This document shows, in pieces, positions 13,682 through 20,660 of a stretch of DNA of 24,298 nucleotides. Both the position numbers and the translations under genes were made by a program. The first letter of the stretch is position 1. The number at the start of each line of letters is the position of its first letter. Location of the stretch: the IMG/VR virus record IMGVR_UViG_3300037585_000165, positions 1-24,298 of that record. One strand, written 5' to 3'. The DNA comes from a virus. A model generated the notes under the pieces. That model worked only from the letters and a program-made list of their open reading frames with translations, was not told where the DNA came from and did not search any database.

Positions 13682-14413
13682 TTACAAAGGCATTAAAAGA
13701 TTTAAAGGAGTTTCGCCATTATTTAATACTACAGCGCAACCAACTGCCGGTCTTTTGCCATATTTAGCATAAGCCATAGCGTAAGACTTATGATTTATTC
13801 CGCAGCCTACCTGAGTTCCAAAGACTCTGAACTTCTTACCTACATAATGTTCTGTATAACATTGTGTGTGGAGATGCCCTTGTACTGTGTTCATCATATC
13901 AGCACGACATTTAGTCCTTGCAGTACCGCCTTCACCGTGTATATACTGAACACCATCTTGCTCATAGCGTTCTACAAAATCCCAATTAGGCGTTCCTAAA
14001 ACTTCTTTGTAGGACTTAATCCATTTACTTGGAATAGCTGAGGTCTGAGCCTTACGCATTATAATTCGGTCGTGATTTCCGATTATAACTTTAGTGCCTT
14101 TTTCGTCAAAGGCGTTGTACCATTTAGATATTTTTCTTGTAGCTAAATCTAATTCGTCTGCTCCACCCATACCATCTGCTGAGGTTTCGTGATATGAGCT
14201 ATAATGATTGTCTATGATATCACCTATGAAGATTGTTTGAGTACAGTTATAAGACTCATACTGCTCTAAACAAAAGTCAAGATAACCATCAAGACAAAAG
14301 GGTTCGTGAAGGTCACCGATAACTAGAACATTTCTAGCTTCGGTTTCCCTCAATTTTTTAAGTGCCACAATTTCGTGTGGCTTTAGTCTAAATCTATTTG
14401 TTTGACTTTCCAA
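13682..14413 (-). CDS. Calcineurin-like metallophosphoesterase
   Basis: A 243-residue protein with all core motifs of the metallophosphoesterase fold: GDLHEP (33-38), GDIID followed by N-H (64-70), GNHD (112-115), HGEGG (159-163) and GHLH (179-182). The metals and catalytic His are thus intact. Such phage enzymes may hydrolyse nucleotides, nucleic acids or phosphoproteins; substrate is unknown. It overlaps the holin-like gene upstream by 20 bases, so it is expressed with the lysis block although its role need not be lysis. It is followed by non-coding DNA. Confidence 0.9.
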   Translation of the reverse strand: MESQTNRFRLKPHEIVALKKLRETEARNVLVIGDLHEPFCLDGYLDFCLEQYESYNCTQTIFIGDIIDNHYSSYHETSADGMGGADELDLATRKISKWYNAFDEKGTKVIIGNHDRIIMRKAQTSAIPSKWIKSYKEVLGTPNWDFVERYEQDGVQYIHGEGGTARTKCRADMMNTVQGHLHTQCYTEHYVGKKFRVFGTQVGCGINHKSYAMAYAKYGKRPAVGCAVVLNNGETPLNLLMPL

Positions 14414-14582
14414 AATCTGCTAAAGATTGACCACCTAACATAGCAATAAGACTCCACCAAATCTGACTTACGCTTGTTTCATCAACTCCAAGAGCTGCTG
14501 CAATAATAGGTATTAAGATTGAACTGATTCCAAGCCATACTTTCTTAGAGCTAAGTAATTGTGTAATAATGTAACTTTTCAT
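14394..14582 (-). CDS. Holin-like small membrane protein
   Basis: A 62-residue protein with one clear hydrophobic helix (residues about 15-35, VWLGISSILIPIIAAALGV) and a second weaker one near 43-55 (WWSLIAMLGGQSL), and a charged C-terminus. This size and topology suit a holin that permeabilises the inner membrane at lysis. It lies two bases downstream of the peptidoglycan-active gene, which supports the call. Confidence 0.65.
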   Translation of the reverse strand: MKSYIITQLLSSKKVWLGISSILIPIIAAALGVDETSVSQIWWSLIAMLGGQSLADFGKSNK

Positions 14583-14583
14583 T

Positions 14584-15081
14584 TTATTTATTTTTAATTA
14601 TTAAATTTATTTTTTCGCCACCTAAATTAATGATTTCCTTCATAAGTAAATCCATTGCAAAAGTTGAGTTCTTAACATAGTCCTGTTTACTTGCAAATCC
14701 TACTAGGATACAGCCTCTTGTATCTTTTGCTGAATTGCCCCTGTGAAATAATATGTAATCTCGGTTGGGTACATCTTTAACTAGAAGGTGCAAGTATTCT
14801 CTTGTAGCTGATTCTCTTGCTAGTCTTAGTCTTACCTTGTACTCACCTTCAGGAATACAAGAGATCCTTCTTTGATTATCCTGCCAAGGATTTTCTAAGG
14901 TGTCGCACATTCTTTCTCCATTTAAAAAAAGCTCACCTACAGTAGATTCGTTAGTAAACGTATCTCGTATGATTAATAGGTTAATCTTGTGAGGCGTAGT
15001 CAGAGTTTGGACGATAGACTGAGATTTTGACTCCATTAACTTCGCCAACCAATTCTTTACGAGCATTAAGATCCTTTTCAT
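14584..15081 (-). CDS. DUF5675-family peptidoglycan-active (endolysin-like) protein
   Basis: A 165-residue protein whose domain starts near residue 33 (INLLIIRDTFTNESTVGEL). It contains NPWQDNQRRISCIPEGEY (64-81) and HRGNSAKDTRGCILVG (113-128), with H113 and C124 in the H...GC arrangement seen in YkuD-like L,D-transpeptidases. DUF5675 proteins are frequent in Bacteroidota phages next to holins. The first ATG is shown, but residues 1-32 overlap a 54-codon ORF in another frame. The true start may be Met16 (ATG at 15036-15034) or later. Lysis role is inferred from family and neighbours. Confidence 0.75.
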   Translation of the reverse strand: MKRILMLVKNWLAKLMESKSQSIVQTLTTPHKINLLIIRDTFTNESTVGELFLNGERMCDTLENPWQDNQRRISCIPEGEYKVRLRLARESATREYLHLLVKDVPNRDYILFHRGNSAKDTRGCILVGFASKQDYVKNSTFAMDLLMKEIINLGGEKINLIIKNK

Positions 15082-15145
15082 CTTTTTTAGTGTATTTAGG
15101 ATTTTTACTGTTTAGCTTTTTCTTTTTGTTTGTTGGTACGTCCAT
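14981..15145 (-). CDS. Small basic/acidic protein overlapping endolysin start, 54 residues
   Basis: ATG at 15145-15143, stop at 14983-14981. It begins MDVPTNKKKKLN, has YTKKDEKDLNARKELVGEV in the middle and ends VYRPNSDYASQD. The frame overlaps the annotated start of the DUF5675 gene by about 101 bases. Its balanced composition looks more protein-like than the endolysin residues 1-32 in the same DNA. It starts one base after the stop of the upstream membrane-protein gene. I think it is probably translated, and the endolysin start lies further in. Confidence 0.5.
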   Translation of the reverse strand: MDVPTNKKKKLNSKNPKYTKKDEKDLNARKELVGEVNGVKISVYRPNSDYASQD

Positions 15146-15146
15146 A

Positions 15147-15302
15147 TTATTTTATTTTAAATTTAATGAATTTATAAATCGTAAATGATATTGCTAATAC
15201 TAAAGAAACTAGTGTTAATATTTCATTGCATTCAGTTATGCTAAATGCTATTGCCGAGCCATTAGCGACTGCTACTTGGATTGTGTCTTGAACTTCTTTC
15301 AT
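15147..15302 (-). CDS. Small single-pass membrane protein of the lysis block, 51 residues
   Basis: ATG at 15302-15300, stop at 15149-15147. A polar N-terminus (MKEVQDTIQVAVANGS) is followed by one membrane helix (ILTLVSLVLAISFTIY) and a basic end (KFIKFKIK), the topology of a small holin or spanin-like component. It lies between the connector gene and the peptidoglycan-active gene, giving the region two candidate membrane lysis proteins. Confidence 0.65.
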   Translation of the reverse strand: MKEVQDTIQVAVANGSAIAFSITECNEILTLVSLVLAISFTIYKFIKFKIK

Positions 15303-15384
15303 TTATTTTAGTTTTAGGCTTTGTTTCCAAGTAGGATTTCAGCTTAGTTATATTTTTTGGTTTTGTTTTGTAGTGTTTCTTCAT
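15262..15384 (-). CDS. Possible very small basic protein, 40 residues
   Basis: ATG at 15384-15382 overlaps the stop of the connector gene (TAATG); stop at 15264-15262. The product is very basic (MKKHYKTKPKNITKLKSYL...). It overlaps the next membrane-protein gene by 41 bases. The coupled start supports translation; the composition of the last ten residues does not. Kept as a low-confidence call. Confidence 0.35.
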   Translation of the reverse strand: MKKHYKTKPKNITKLKSYLETKPKTKINERSSRHNPSSSR

Positions 15385-15935
15385 TAATCTAAAAAGTTCC
15401 TTAATGTAAGACTAGTGCCTTGTTGATTTGGTCTTTCAAGGTTCATTCCGTTATAGTAGGCGTTTCTATCAGGACTGACATCTGAACCGGAGCTTGTTGA
15501 GTATTCAGGAAAACTAGCTAGATTGTTAGTGACATAGTCTATCATTCGTTCCGTATAGTATTCGGCTGTATTTCTGACCTCTTCACGAAGGTGTTGTGCT
15601 TCTTCTGTACTTAAAGCTGTTCCTGTTTCTGAGGTCTTAGAATAGATATTGCCATTTTCTATCTTGAAACGAAGAAACGGAATGGAGTGATAAAATGCCC
15701 AATTCGGTAGCATGTCACCAATATAATCATCTACGAGAGTTTTGTATGCTCCTGCTAAAGTTCCTGCTGTAATTTCAGCTTTTAATTTGTCAGTTAAATC
15801 TGTGCCAAGTTTAGTTTCTACATAGAGCTTCTGTGCTTGTCTTACATACGGAAGTAGTAAATCTACATCTACATTTAGGTTGATTGCGGTGCTGTCTTTG
15901 AGCTTTGCTTCTGATATAAAGAGTACGTATGCCAT
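15384..15935 (-). CDS. Head-tail connector protein (DUF6712-like)
   Basis: A 183-residue, mostly helical protein directly after the portal gene. Segments YVRQAQKLYVETKLGTDL (30-47) and LVDDYIGDMLPNWAFYHS followed by HLREEVRNTAEYYTERMIDY match the pattern I associate with DUF6712, a connector/adaptor group in Bacteroidota phages comparable to gp6-type head-tail connectors. It likely forms the first ring below the portal. Only three bases separate it from the portal stop. Confidence 0.7.
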   Translation of the reverse strand: MAYVLFISEAKLKDSTAINLNVDVDLLLPYVRQAQKLYVETKLGTDLTDKLKAEITAGTLAGAYKTLVDDYIGDMLPNWAFYHSIPFLRFKIENGNIYSKTSETGTALSTEEAQHLREEVRNTAEYYTERMIDYVTNNLASFPEYSTSSGSDVSPDRNAYYNGMNLERPNQQGTSLTLRNFLD

Positions 15936-15937
15936 AA

Positions 15938-17821
15938 TTAATTGTAATATCCGTGGTTATCCATTCGTTGAGGTGGTATTGCTACCAACTTATCATTTCT
16001 TTCTGCTGTAAATCCTTCAGATACAGCTTTCGTGTAGCCTATGAGTTCAGCATCTTTAATAGGTTGCTTTGCATTTCTTAGTGAAGTCTTGTAAATCTTA
16101 CGCAAGAAAAAATGCCGACATTGTGGTCCTCCTTTGTACAAAAAGATATTATAAGTTCCTTTCTCTCCATCTTTGTATGCGTATTCAGGGTGTCCAAATC
16201 CTTTATTTACTACTTGACTATTCGCATTCACCAAGTCTTCTTTACGATATACTTTTTCTGCTGCTACCATTAATTCACAAAACTCTCTGCTTGTTCCTGA
16301 TTTATTTTTTAAGAACTCATCTGTTTCATAAACATACCTTACTTTATAATAATCGTTATAAGATTTATTGACCCCATCTTGACTACTTCTTGCGTTTGGT
16401 CTTGCGGTTACAGTTTCAGCTAATTCAATTCTTTTATTAGCCTCTTTGTTTAGCTCCTTTTCAAAGTTAAAATCATTATGTTCACCATCTACAATTTCTT
16501 CATCTACCAATTCCCAATCATCAGACATATCTTCACCTACTTCGTTAATCCACTTTTGAAGTTCTGTTTTATTGCAACATACTTTTTTAAGTTTCACATC
16601 TTGCTCTACAGTATCTTCATTGTCTAAAGGTTCAAGCCCAAGTTCTTCACGTATTTCGTCTGTAGTCATCACTTCTCTGATAGTCTTAGAATCAAATTGA
16701 ACTGTAATAGGTTTAAGCTGTACAAAATTCACAGGTAAATCCATATTATTTACTTGAAAGATTTTTCTAAGGCTTTTAACTAACTGATCTTGGAATGGCT
16801 TGATAACAGTATTTAAGTAAAAATTTGCTGCATTTATGATTTCATCTGTATTTGAACTAAAACCATTAGACGAGTCTATGCCCATAAGCGTCTTAGAGGT
16901 TACTCTATGCCCACTTAAGATGTTTGAGGTAAGTAACTCTTGTAGTGCCAAATATTGTTTATCTAAGTCGCTAGAATTGATTGGTGTAATTTCAGGAGTT
17001 CTTGTCTTATCGTCTGAAAAGGTAAGTACAAACTTGCCACTATTTTTTTCTGAGCAGAATTTTTCTGTCAAACTTTGTTCTATTTGAAATCGTTCTTCTT
17101 GTGTAGGTACGCCATTTGCAAAGCTAATCATAAAGCTCCCTGCAAATCCATTTGAGATATTATTTAAATGAAACTCAGATACACGACCATCAATAAGTGC
17201 CCAATTATTGCAGCTAACGTAGTCAGGAGTATAATAGCTATTCATATTCGGACTGTAAAGTCCTGAATACATAAGTTGATTAGCTGAAGTCCTGTCGTGA
17301 GTATTAAAGCAAGGAACGTAATAAGGTTTGTTCTGTCTAGTGTTTGACCAATCTGCTGAGATGTAGTAGCCTGTAGTTTTTCCAAATTCGTCAGGTCTTG
17401 CGCATCTTACTTTAGAAGTATCAACGTGATAGATTTCAGCAATTTGTGTTCTATCCTTTGACCATACTATGTTAAGTGCGAATGCTCCCTGTAGCTTAAA
17501 GTCAAAGGCTAGTTTCTTTATAACTTCGTGTAGGCTTTCATTACTGTTAGCTCTATTCATAAAGTTTTTTAGCTTAATACTAGCATCTGTTACTTCTTCA
17601 TCTTCAATTATAAGGTCTTCACCTGCAATCATTTCGGCTGTAGAATTAATAATGGCAGCAGATATACTACTTGAATAGTAAAGATCTATCAAAAACTGCG
17701 GATATAAGTTTTTCCATTCACCATTAGCATCTCCGTATTCAATCCAATCTTTTCCACGAACCTCTGCAATAACAGGAGCTGTTGATGTTTCTAAATTAAT
17801 ATTAATGATATTGTCTTTCAT
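15938..17821 (-). CDS. Portal protein with Cys/His-rich C-terminal extension
   Basis: A 627-residue protein. Residues 1 to about 420 have the layout of siphovirus portals: a helical N-terminus (LYPQFLIDLYYSSSISAAII), a wing with ADWSNTRQNKPYYVPCF, a stem region (EERFQIEQSLTEKF) and a conserved helical QDQLVKSLRKIF segment followed by TTDEIREELGLEPL. Portals form the 12-mer DNA gate at the head vertex. A C-terminal part has GTSREFC (509-515) and YKGGPQCRHFF, with C568 and H570, before a final KLVAIPPQRMD tail. This layout recalls the Cys-and-CxH signature of MuF/SPP1 gp7-type head morphogenesis domains and may be a fusion. The portal identity is confident; the extension is inference. Confidence 0.85.
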   Translation of the reverse strand: MKDNIININLETSTAPVIAEVRGKDWIEYGDANGEWKNLYPQFLIDLYYSSSISAAIINSTAEMIAGEDLIIEDEEVTDASIKLKNFMNRANSNESLHEVIKKLAFDFKLQGAFALNIVWSKDRTQIAEIYHVDTSKVRCARPDEFGKTTGYYISADWSNTRQNKPYYVPCFNTHDRTSANQLMYSGLYSPNMNSYYTPDYVSCNNWALIDGRVSEFHLNNISNGFAGSFMISFANGVPTQEERFQIEQSLTEKFCSEKNSGKFVLTFSDDKTRTPEITPINSSDLDKQYLALQELLTSNILSGHRVTSKTLMGIDSSNGFSSNTDEIINAANFYLNTVIKPFQDQLVKSLRKIFQVNNMDLPVNFVQLKPITVQFDSKTIREVMTTDEIREELGLEPLDNEDTVEQDVKLKKVCCNKTELQKWINEVGEDMSDDWELVDEEIVDGEHNDFNFEKELNKEANKRIELAETVTARPNARSSQDGVNKSYNDYYKVRYVYETDEFLKNKSGTSREFCELMVAAEKVYRKEDLVNANSQVVNKGFGHPEYAYKDGEKGTYNIFLYKGGPQCRHFFLRKIYKTSLRNAKQPIKDAELIGYTKAVSEGFTAERNDKLVAIPPQRMDNHGYYN

Positions 17822-17831
17822 ATTTTATTTT

Positions 17832-18548
17832 TTATAAACTTGCGAGTCTAGCATTTACATTAGCTGTTAAGGTAGCACTTGTTGAGCTGAATATTTGTAC
17901 TTCACTTATTGACCCATCGTACGGATTGAGGTCGGTTTTTCTAACACCAAGAGTATCTATGTCTGCTGTTCCTGAAATTGTAGTTGTATCACCTTGTTCC
18001 ACCCCATTCCACCAAAGATTTAATACATTACTTGAATCTCTTGTTATGACTAAATAGCTATCACTAAACCAAGTGCCACTATCTAACTCTAAGTCGCCTA
18101 ATGTATTATCAATCTTGACTCTTAATATACTATTGGAAAATAGTTTAACAAATTCACCTGCAGTTGTATTATCACCTATGATAATTCCACCTGCTGCTGC
18201 AACGTGTAGCCTCATTCCAATAGTAAATTCACCTGTCAAAGATATTTGGGTTGATGGCAGACTTAGATGGGCGTCCTCAGAAGGATCAAACGTTAAAGCA
18301 CCTGTTGCCGCATCATATGTAGGCGACTCTGCTGCATTGTGAGGCATCAGGAGATGTCCACCCCCTCCATATTTAAGACCAACCCAACCGTAGACTCTGT
18401 CAGTATCTCCCGGTGTACCATATAAAGAGATGCCTTCTTTATTTTCCCACCAAACTTCGCAACTTGTTTCATCAGTTGGCTCCCAAGGAGCACCCCCACT
18501 TGTCTTTTTTAGTGTATTTAAACTTAACGCTTGTTTAAGTGCTAACAT
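17832..18548 (-). CDS. LamG/concanavalin-like virion protein
   Basis: A 238-residue beta-rich protein. After a short N-terminal segment with SCEVWWENKEGISLYG, residues about 75-235 show the repeated beta-strand pattern of LamG-type concanavalin folds: HLSLPSTQISLTGEFTIGMR read in parts, IIIGDNTTAGEFVKLF, WFSDSYLVITRDSSNVLNLW, and a final SISEVQIFS strand. These domains bind carbohydrate or protein ligands. Between tail proteins and the portal, it may decorate the virion or aid host-surface attachment. Confidence 0.75.
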   Translation of the reverse strand: MLALKQALSLNTLKKTSGGAPWEPTDETSCEVWWENKEGISLYGTPGDTDRVYGWVGLKYGGGGHLLMPHNAAESPTYDAATGALTFDPSEDAHLSLPSTQISLTGEFTIGMRLHVAAAGGIIIGDNTTAGEFVKLFSNSILRVKIDNTLGDLELDSGTWFSDSYLVITRDSSNVLNLWWNGVEQGDTTTISGTADIDTLGVRKTDLNPYDGSISEVQIFSSTSATLTANVNARLASL

Positions 18549-18551
18549 ATT

Positions 18552-18827
18552 CTATGTAGTTGGTCCTTCGTGATAACCTACTCCAATACCACTCGTTAGA
18601 GTTATTGCAGTCACGTTCATAAATAGAGTCGTTCCTGCAGGTAGTGTCGTTTGTAAATTTTCTCCACCTGTTGCATCTGCTACTGTTATAGTGGAAACTA
18701 CACTTTCTACAGGAAAGTAAACACAATACCAATCTTTACTTGTTTGTGCTCCTGTAGTAAAGATATCAGTATCTCCATTTTTTCCTAATTGCTCTGTTAA
18801 GAGCTGTTGTACATTTTCTATTGCCAT
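18552..18827 (-). CDS. Small virion-like protein, 91 residues
   Basis: A compact beta-rich protein with a helical N-terminus (MAIENVQQLLTEQLGKNG) followed by WYCVYFPVESVVSTITVAD and a Thr/Gly-rich middle and end. Its composition is close to small decoration or neck proteins. It lies between the 159-residue tail-region gene and the LamG gene, three bases before the latter. No specific family is recognised. Confidence 0.55.
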   Translation of the reverse strand: MAIENVQQLLTEQLGKNGDTDIFTTGAQTSKDWYCVYFPVESVVSTITVADATGGENLQTTLPAGTTLFMNVTAITLTSGIGVGYHEGPTT

Positions 18828-18839
18828 TTTTTAATTTTT

Positions 18840-19319
18840 TTATTGTCCATAATATATATAATTCGTTGAATCAGGAGCTACACGTTGTGTGTATTGAACC
18901 TGAGCCTTTCCTGTATAATCTGTCATATTTAAAATTCCTTTAGTTACTAGCCCTTGAACTACACCATGAGAGTCTTCAACAGGCAATACGTCTTTTTCTG
19001 TAGCAGGTGCTGTATCTTCAGATAGTGTTATTTCTGCTAACCAAGACACTTCATATACTTCATATTTATAGTGTCCTGAAGGTATTAACTTCGTTTGACC
19101 TGCAAACATATCAGGCTCATCACTATATAAAAAGCTGAAAGTTGTATATCGATTTTGTATTGTTTCTTCAGCCGCATAAGCATATTGAACAGAACCATCC
19201 ATATCATTTATGAACTTCCATAAGTGCCAAATATGGTTTGAAGTAACAGAAGTATTTATACGATTATCTTCTGTACATAGAAATACGTGAAAAGTAGACT
19301 CTGTGATTGCTTGTATCAT
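18840..19319 (-). CDS. Tail-region structural protein, 159 residues
   Basis: A beta-rich protein with the segments RYTTFSFLYSDEP and IPSGHYKYEVYEVSWLAEI, a pattern I associate with uncharacterised structural proteins of flavobacterial siphophages. It follows the two major tail proteins after a strong intrinsic terminator. It starts four bases after a copy of the repeated TCTATTATAT box (19324-19333), which suggests its own control signal. Precise role is unknown. Confidence 0.6.
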   Translation of the reverse strand: MIQAITESTFHVFLCTEDNRINTSVTSNHIWHLWKFINDMDGSVQYAYAAEETIQNRYTTFSFLYSDEPDMFAGQTKLIPSGHYKYEVYEVSWLAEITLSEDTAPATEKDVLPVEDSHGVVQGLVTKGILNMTDYTGKAQVQYTQRVAPDSTNYIYYGQ

Positions 19320-19323
19320 TATT

Positions 19324-19342
19324 ATATAATAGAAAAAGTTTG
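19324..19342 (-). promoter_or_regulatory. Repeated AT-rich late-gene box (copy 2)
   Basis: On the plus strand the 19-mer atataatagaaaaagtttg is identical to the one at 2686-2704. On the minus strand it ends in TCTATTATAT, four bases before the ATG. It directly follows an intrinsic terminator (19359-19384), so any transcription of the next gene independent of read-through must start within this short gap. Confidence 0.5.
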
Positions 19343-19358
19343 ATTCTGTTTGGCTTGT

Positions 19359-19384
19359 AAAAGAAAAAGGGGCAAAAGCCCCTT
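19359..19384 (-). terminator. Intrinsic terminator after the tandem major tail protein genes
   Basis: The minus strand has a seven-base-pair stem AAGGGGC/GCCCCTT around a TTTT loop, followed by TTTTTCTTTT. It lies about 30 bases after the stop of the second tail protein gene, where a high-abundance structural transcript would be expected to end. Confidence 0.75.
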
Positions 19385-19414
19385 AATCAGAATATATGAA
19401 AACTACAAATTAGA

Positions 19415-20002
19415 TTATGATGGATCTATTGTAATTACACCACCATCGTCAATGTTATCAAAAGGTACTCCACCTGTAGAGTGGTCTTTTAATATTGGTG
19501 ATGGTGCAGGTTCAAATCCTTCAAAGTTCAAAGTATAACCATTCCTGTCCGAAAAGGCAGCCCCTGATGCTGCTGAACCTGAATTTAATGACATAGCGTT
19601 TTTAACGCCCATTGCCATTATAATATCCTGTCCACTTGAAGTTTTAGTTGCGTTAAGTTGAACGAATATAACTACTTGAGTTTGTCCGAGCAACTTGATT
19701 TCATTTTGGTCTTCTTTTGTAAGACGATTAATAACCATTGAAAGAGTTGGTTGGTAGCTGATAGTTCCATTTTCTGTGCTTCCTGTTACTGTTTCGCTTA
19801 TTGATGTAGATCCTCTCGGAACTGCATATCTGTAAAGTGGTGAAGTAACACCCCCAACTGTCATTTCAATATCTGTTACTTCAGAAGATGAAACTGTTAT
19901 TGAATCAATTTGATCAGCTACTCCAAAATACACGTACTTTATTCCGCCTGATACTCTGTTGCAATCTAATCCTCGTCCTTTTGTTAATGATGTACAAGCC
20001 AT
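19415..20002 (-). CDS. Major tail tube protein, paralog 2
   Basis: A 195-residue protein that is clearly paralogous to its upstream neighbour. Both begin MAC-x-x-LTKGRGLDCNR, share RYxVPRGSTxIxExVTGSTENGTI (residues about 60-82, read in parts), a central INRLTKEDQ-like helix, and SDRNGYTLNF or GDRNGYTLTW near the end. Beta-rich composition, length and position next to the major capsid gene fit the tail tube subunit. Its spacing from the upstream copy is 13 bases, and it ends before a strong terminator. Which copy forms the tube cannot be told from sequence alone. Confidence 0.75.
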   Translation of the reverse strand: MACTSLTKGRGLDCNRVSGGIKYVYFGVADQIDSITVSSSEVTDIEMTVGGVTSPLYRYAVPRGSTSISETVTGSTENGTISYQPTLSMVINRLTKEDQNEIKLLGQTQVVIFVQLNATKTSSGQDIIMAMGVKNAMSLNSGSAASGAAFSDRNGYTLNFEGFEPAPSPILKDHSTGGVPFDNIDDGGVITIDPS

Positions 20003-20015
20003 TGTTATTTATTTT

Positions 20016-20606
20016 TTATGAGGTTATTATTTCAGTAGCAGGATTTATTGTAAATCCTGAGTTGTCAAACGGGGTGCTAGTGTAATCTTCAAGCATTGGA
20101 AACGGAATGCTTTCTAAACCGTCCCAAGTTAAAGTGTATCCATTTCTGTCACCAAATCCTGCTCCTGAATCAATAGTACCTGCATTTAATGACATTCCAT
20201 TTACCATTCCTAAAGCTACAATAACATCGTGCCCATTACTTAGCTCTTCATTTAATTGAGCAAAAATCCTTACTTGAGTAGCACCCATTAATTTCATCTG
20301 CTCTTGCATATCTTTAGTAATTTTATTAAGTACCATTGAAACTGTTGGAGTGTAAAAAATAGTCCCATTTTCAGTTGAGCCTGTTACAGCTTCGTCAATC
20401 GTTGTACTACCACGAGGAACGGTATATCTGTAAATGTCATTTCCACCAAAGTTAATAGTATCAATCATTTGCTCACTTGTGCCTGTTGCACTAGAATAAT
20501 CATATGAAGTTATTTGGTCGTAAACAGAAAAATATAAATATCTCACTCCGCCACTTGACCTGTTACAATCTAAGCCCCTACCTTTTGTTAATGCTGCGCA
20601 TGCCAT
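20016..20606 (-). CDS. Major tail tube protein, paralog 1
   Basis: A 196-residue beta-rich protein, the upstream member of the tandem pair. By eye the two proteins are about half identical, including the opening LTKGRGLDCNR, GSTENGTI and DRNGYTL stretches. Divergence is greatest in residues 30-55 and in the C-terminal 25 residues. It follows the major capsid gene across a short gap containing a GC-rich hairpin. Tail-tube identity is inferred from family-like composition and position in the virion block. Confidence 0.75.
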   Translation of the reverse strand: MACAALTKGRGLDCNRSSGGVRYLYFSVYDQITSYDYSSATGTSEQMIDTINFGGNDIYRYTVPRGSTTIDEAVTGSTENGTIFYTPTVSMVLNKITKDMQEQMKLMGATQVRIFAQLNEELSNGHDVIVALGMVNGMSLNAGTIDSGAGFGDRNGYTLTWDGLESIPFPMLEDYTSTPFDNSGFTINPATEIITS

Positions 20607-20626
20607 ATTTTAATTGTTTTAGAGTT

Positions 20627-20648
20627 AAAGGGGGCTTTCACCCCCTTT
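20627..20648. terminator. GC-rich hairpin between capsid and tail tube genes
   Basis: AAAGGGGG and CCCCCTTT form an eight-base-pair stem around a six-base loop. On the minus strand, the direction of the genes, only TTT then AACTC follows, so termination would be partial. On the plus strand a T-rich tract follows. It may set the ratio of capsid to tail protein or protect the capsid mRNA 3' end. Confidence 0.5.
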
Positions 20649-20660
20649 TATTTATTTTAT

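Noticed and set aside
13582-13767. Plus-strand 61-codon ORF with GTG start in the non-coding segment
   Set aside because: Its second half is antisense to the phosphoesterase C-terminus and there is no promoter in that direction.
18535-18732. Minus-strand 65-codon ORF between the LamG and 91-residue genes
   Set aside because: Other frame of the 18552-18827 gene; Cys/Arg/Asn-rich and not protein-like.
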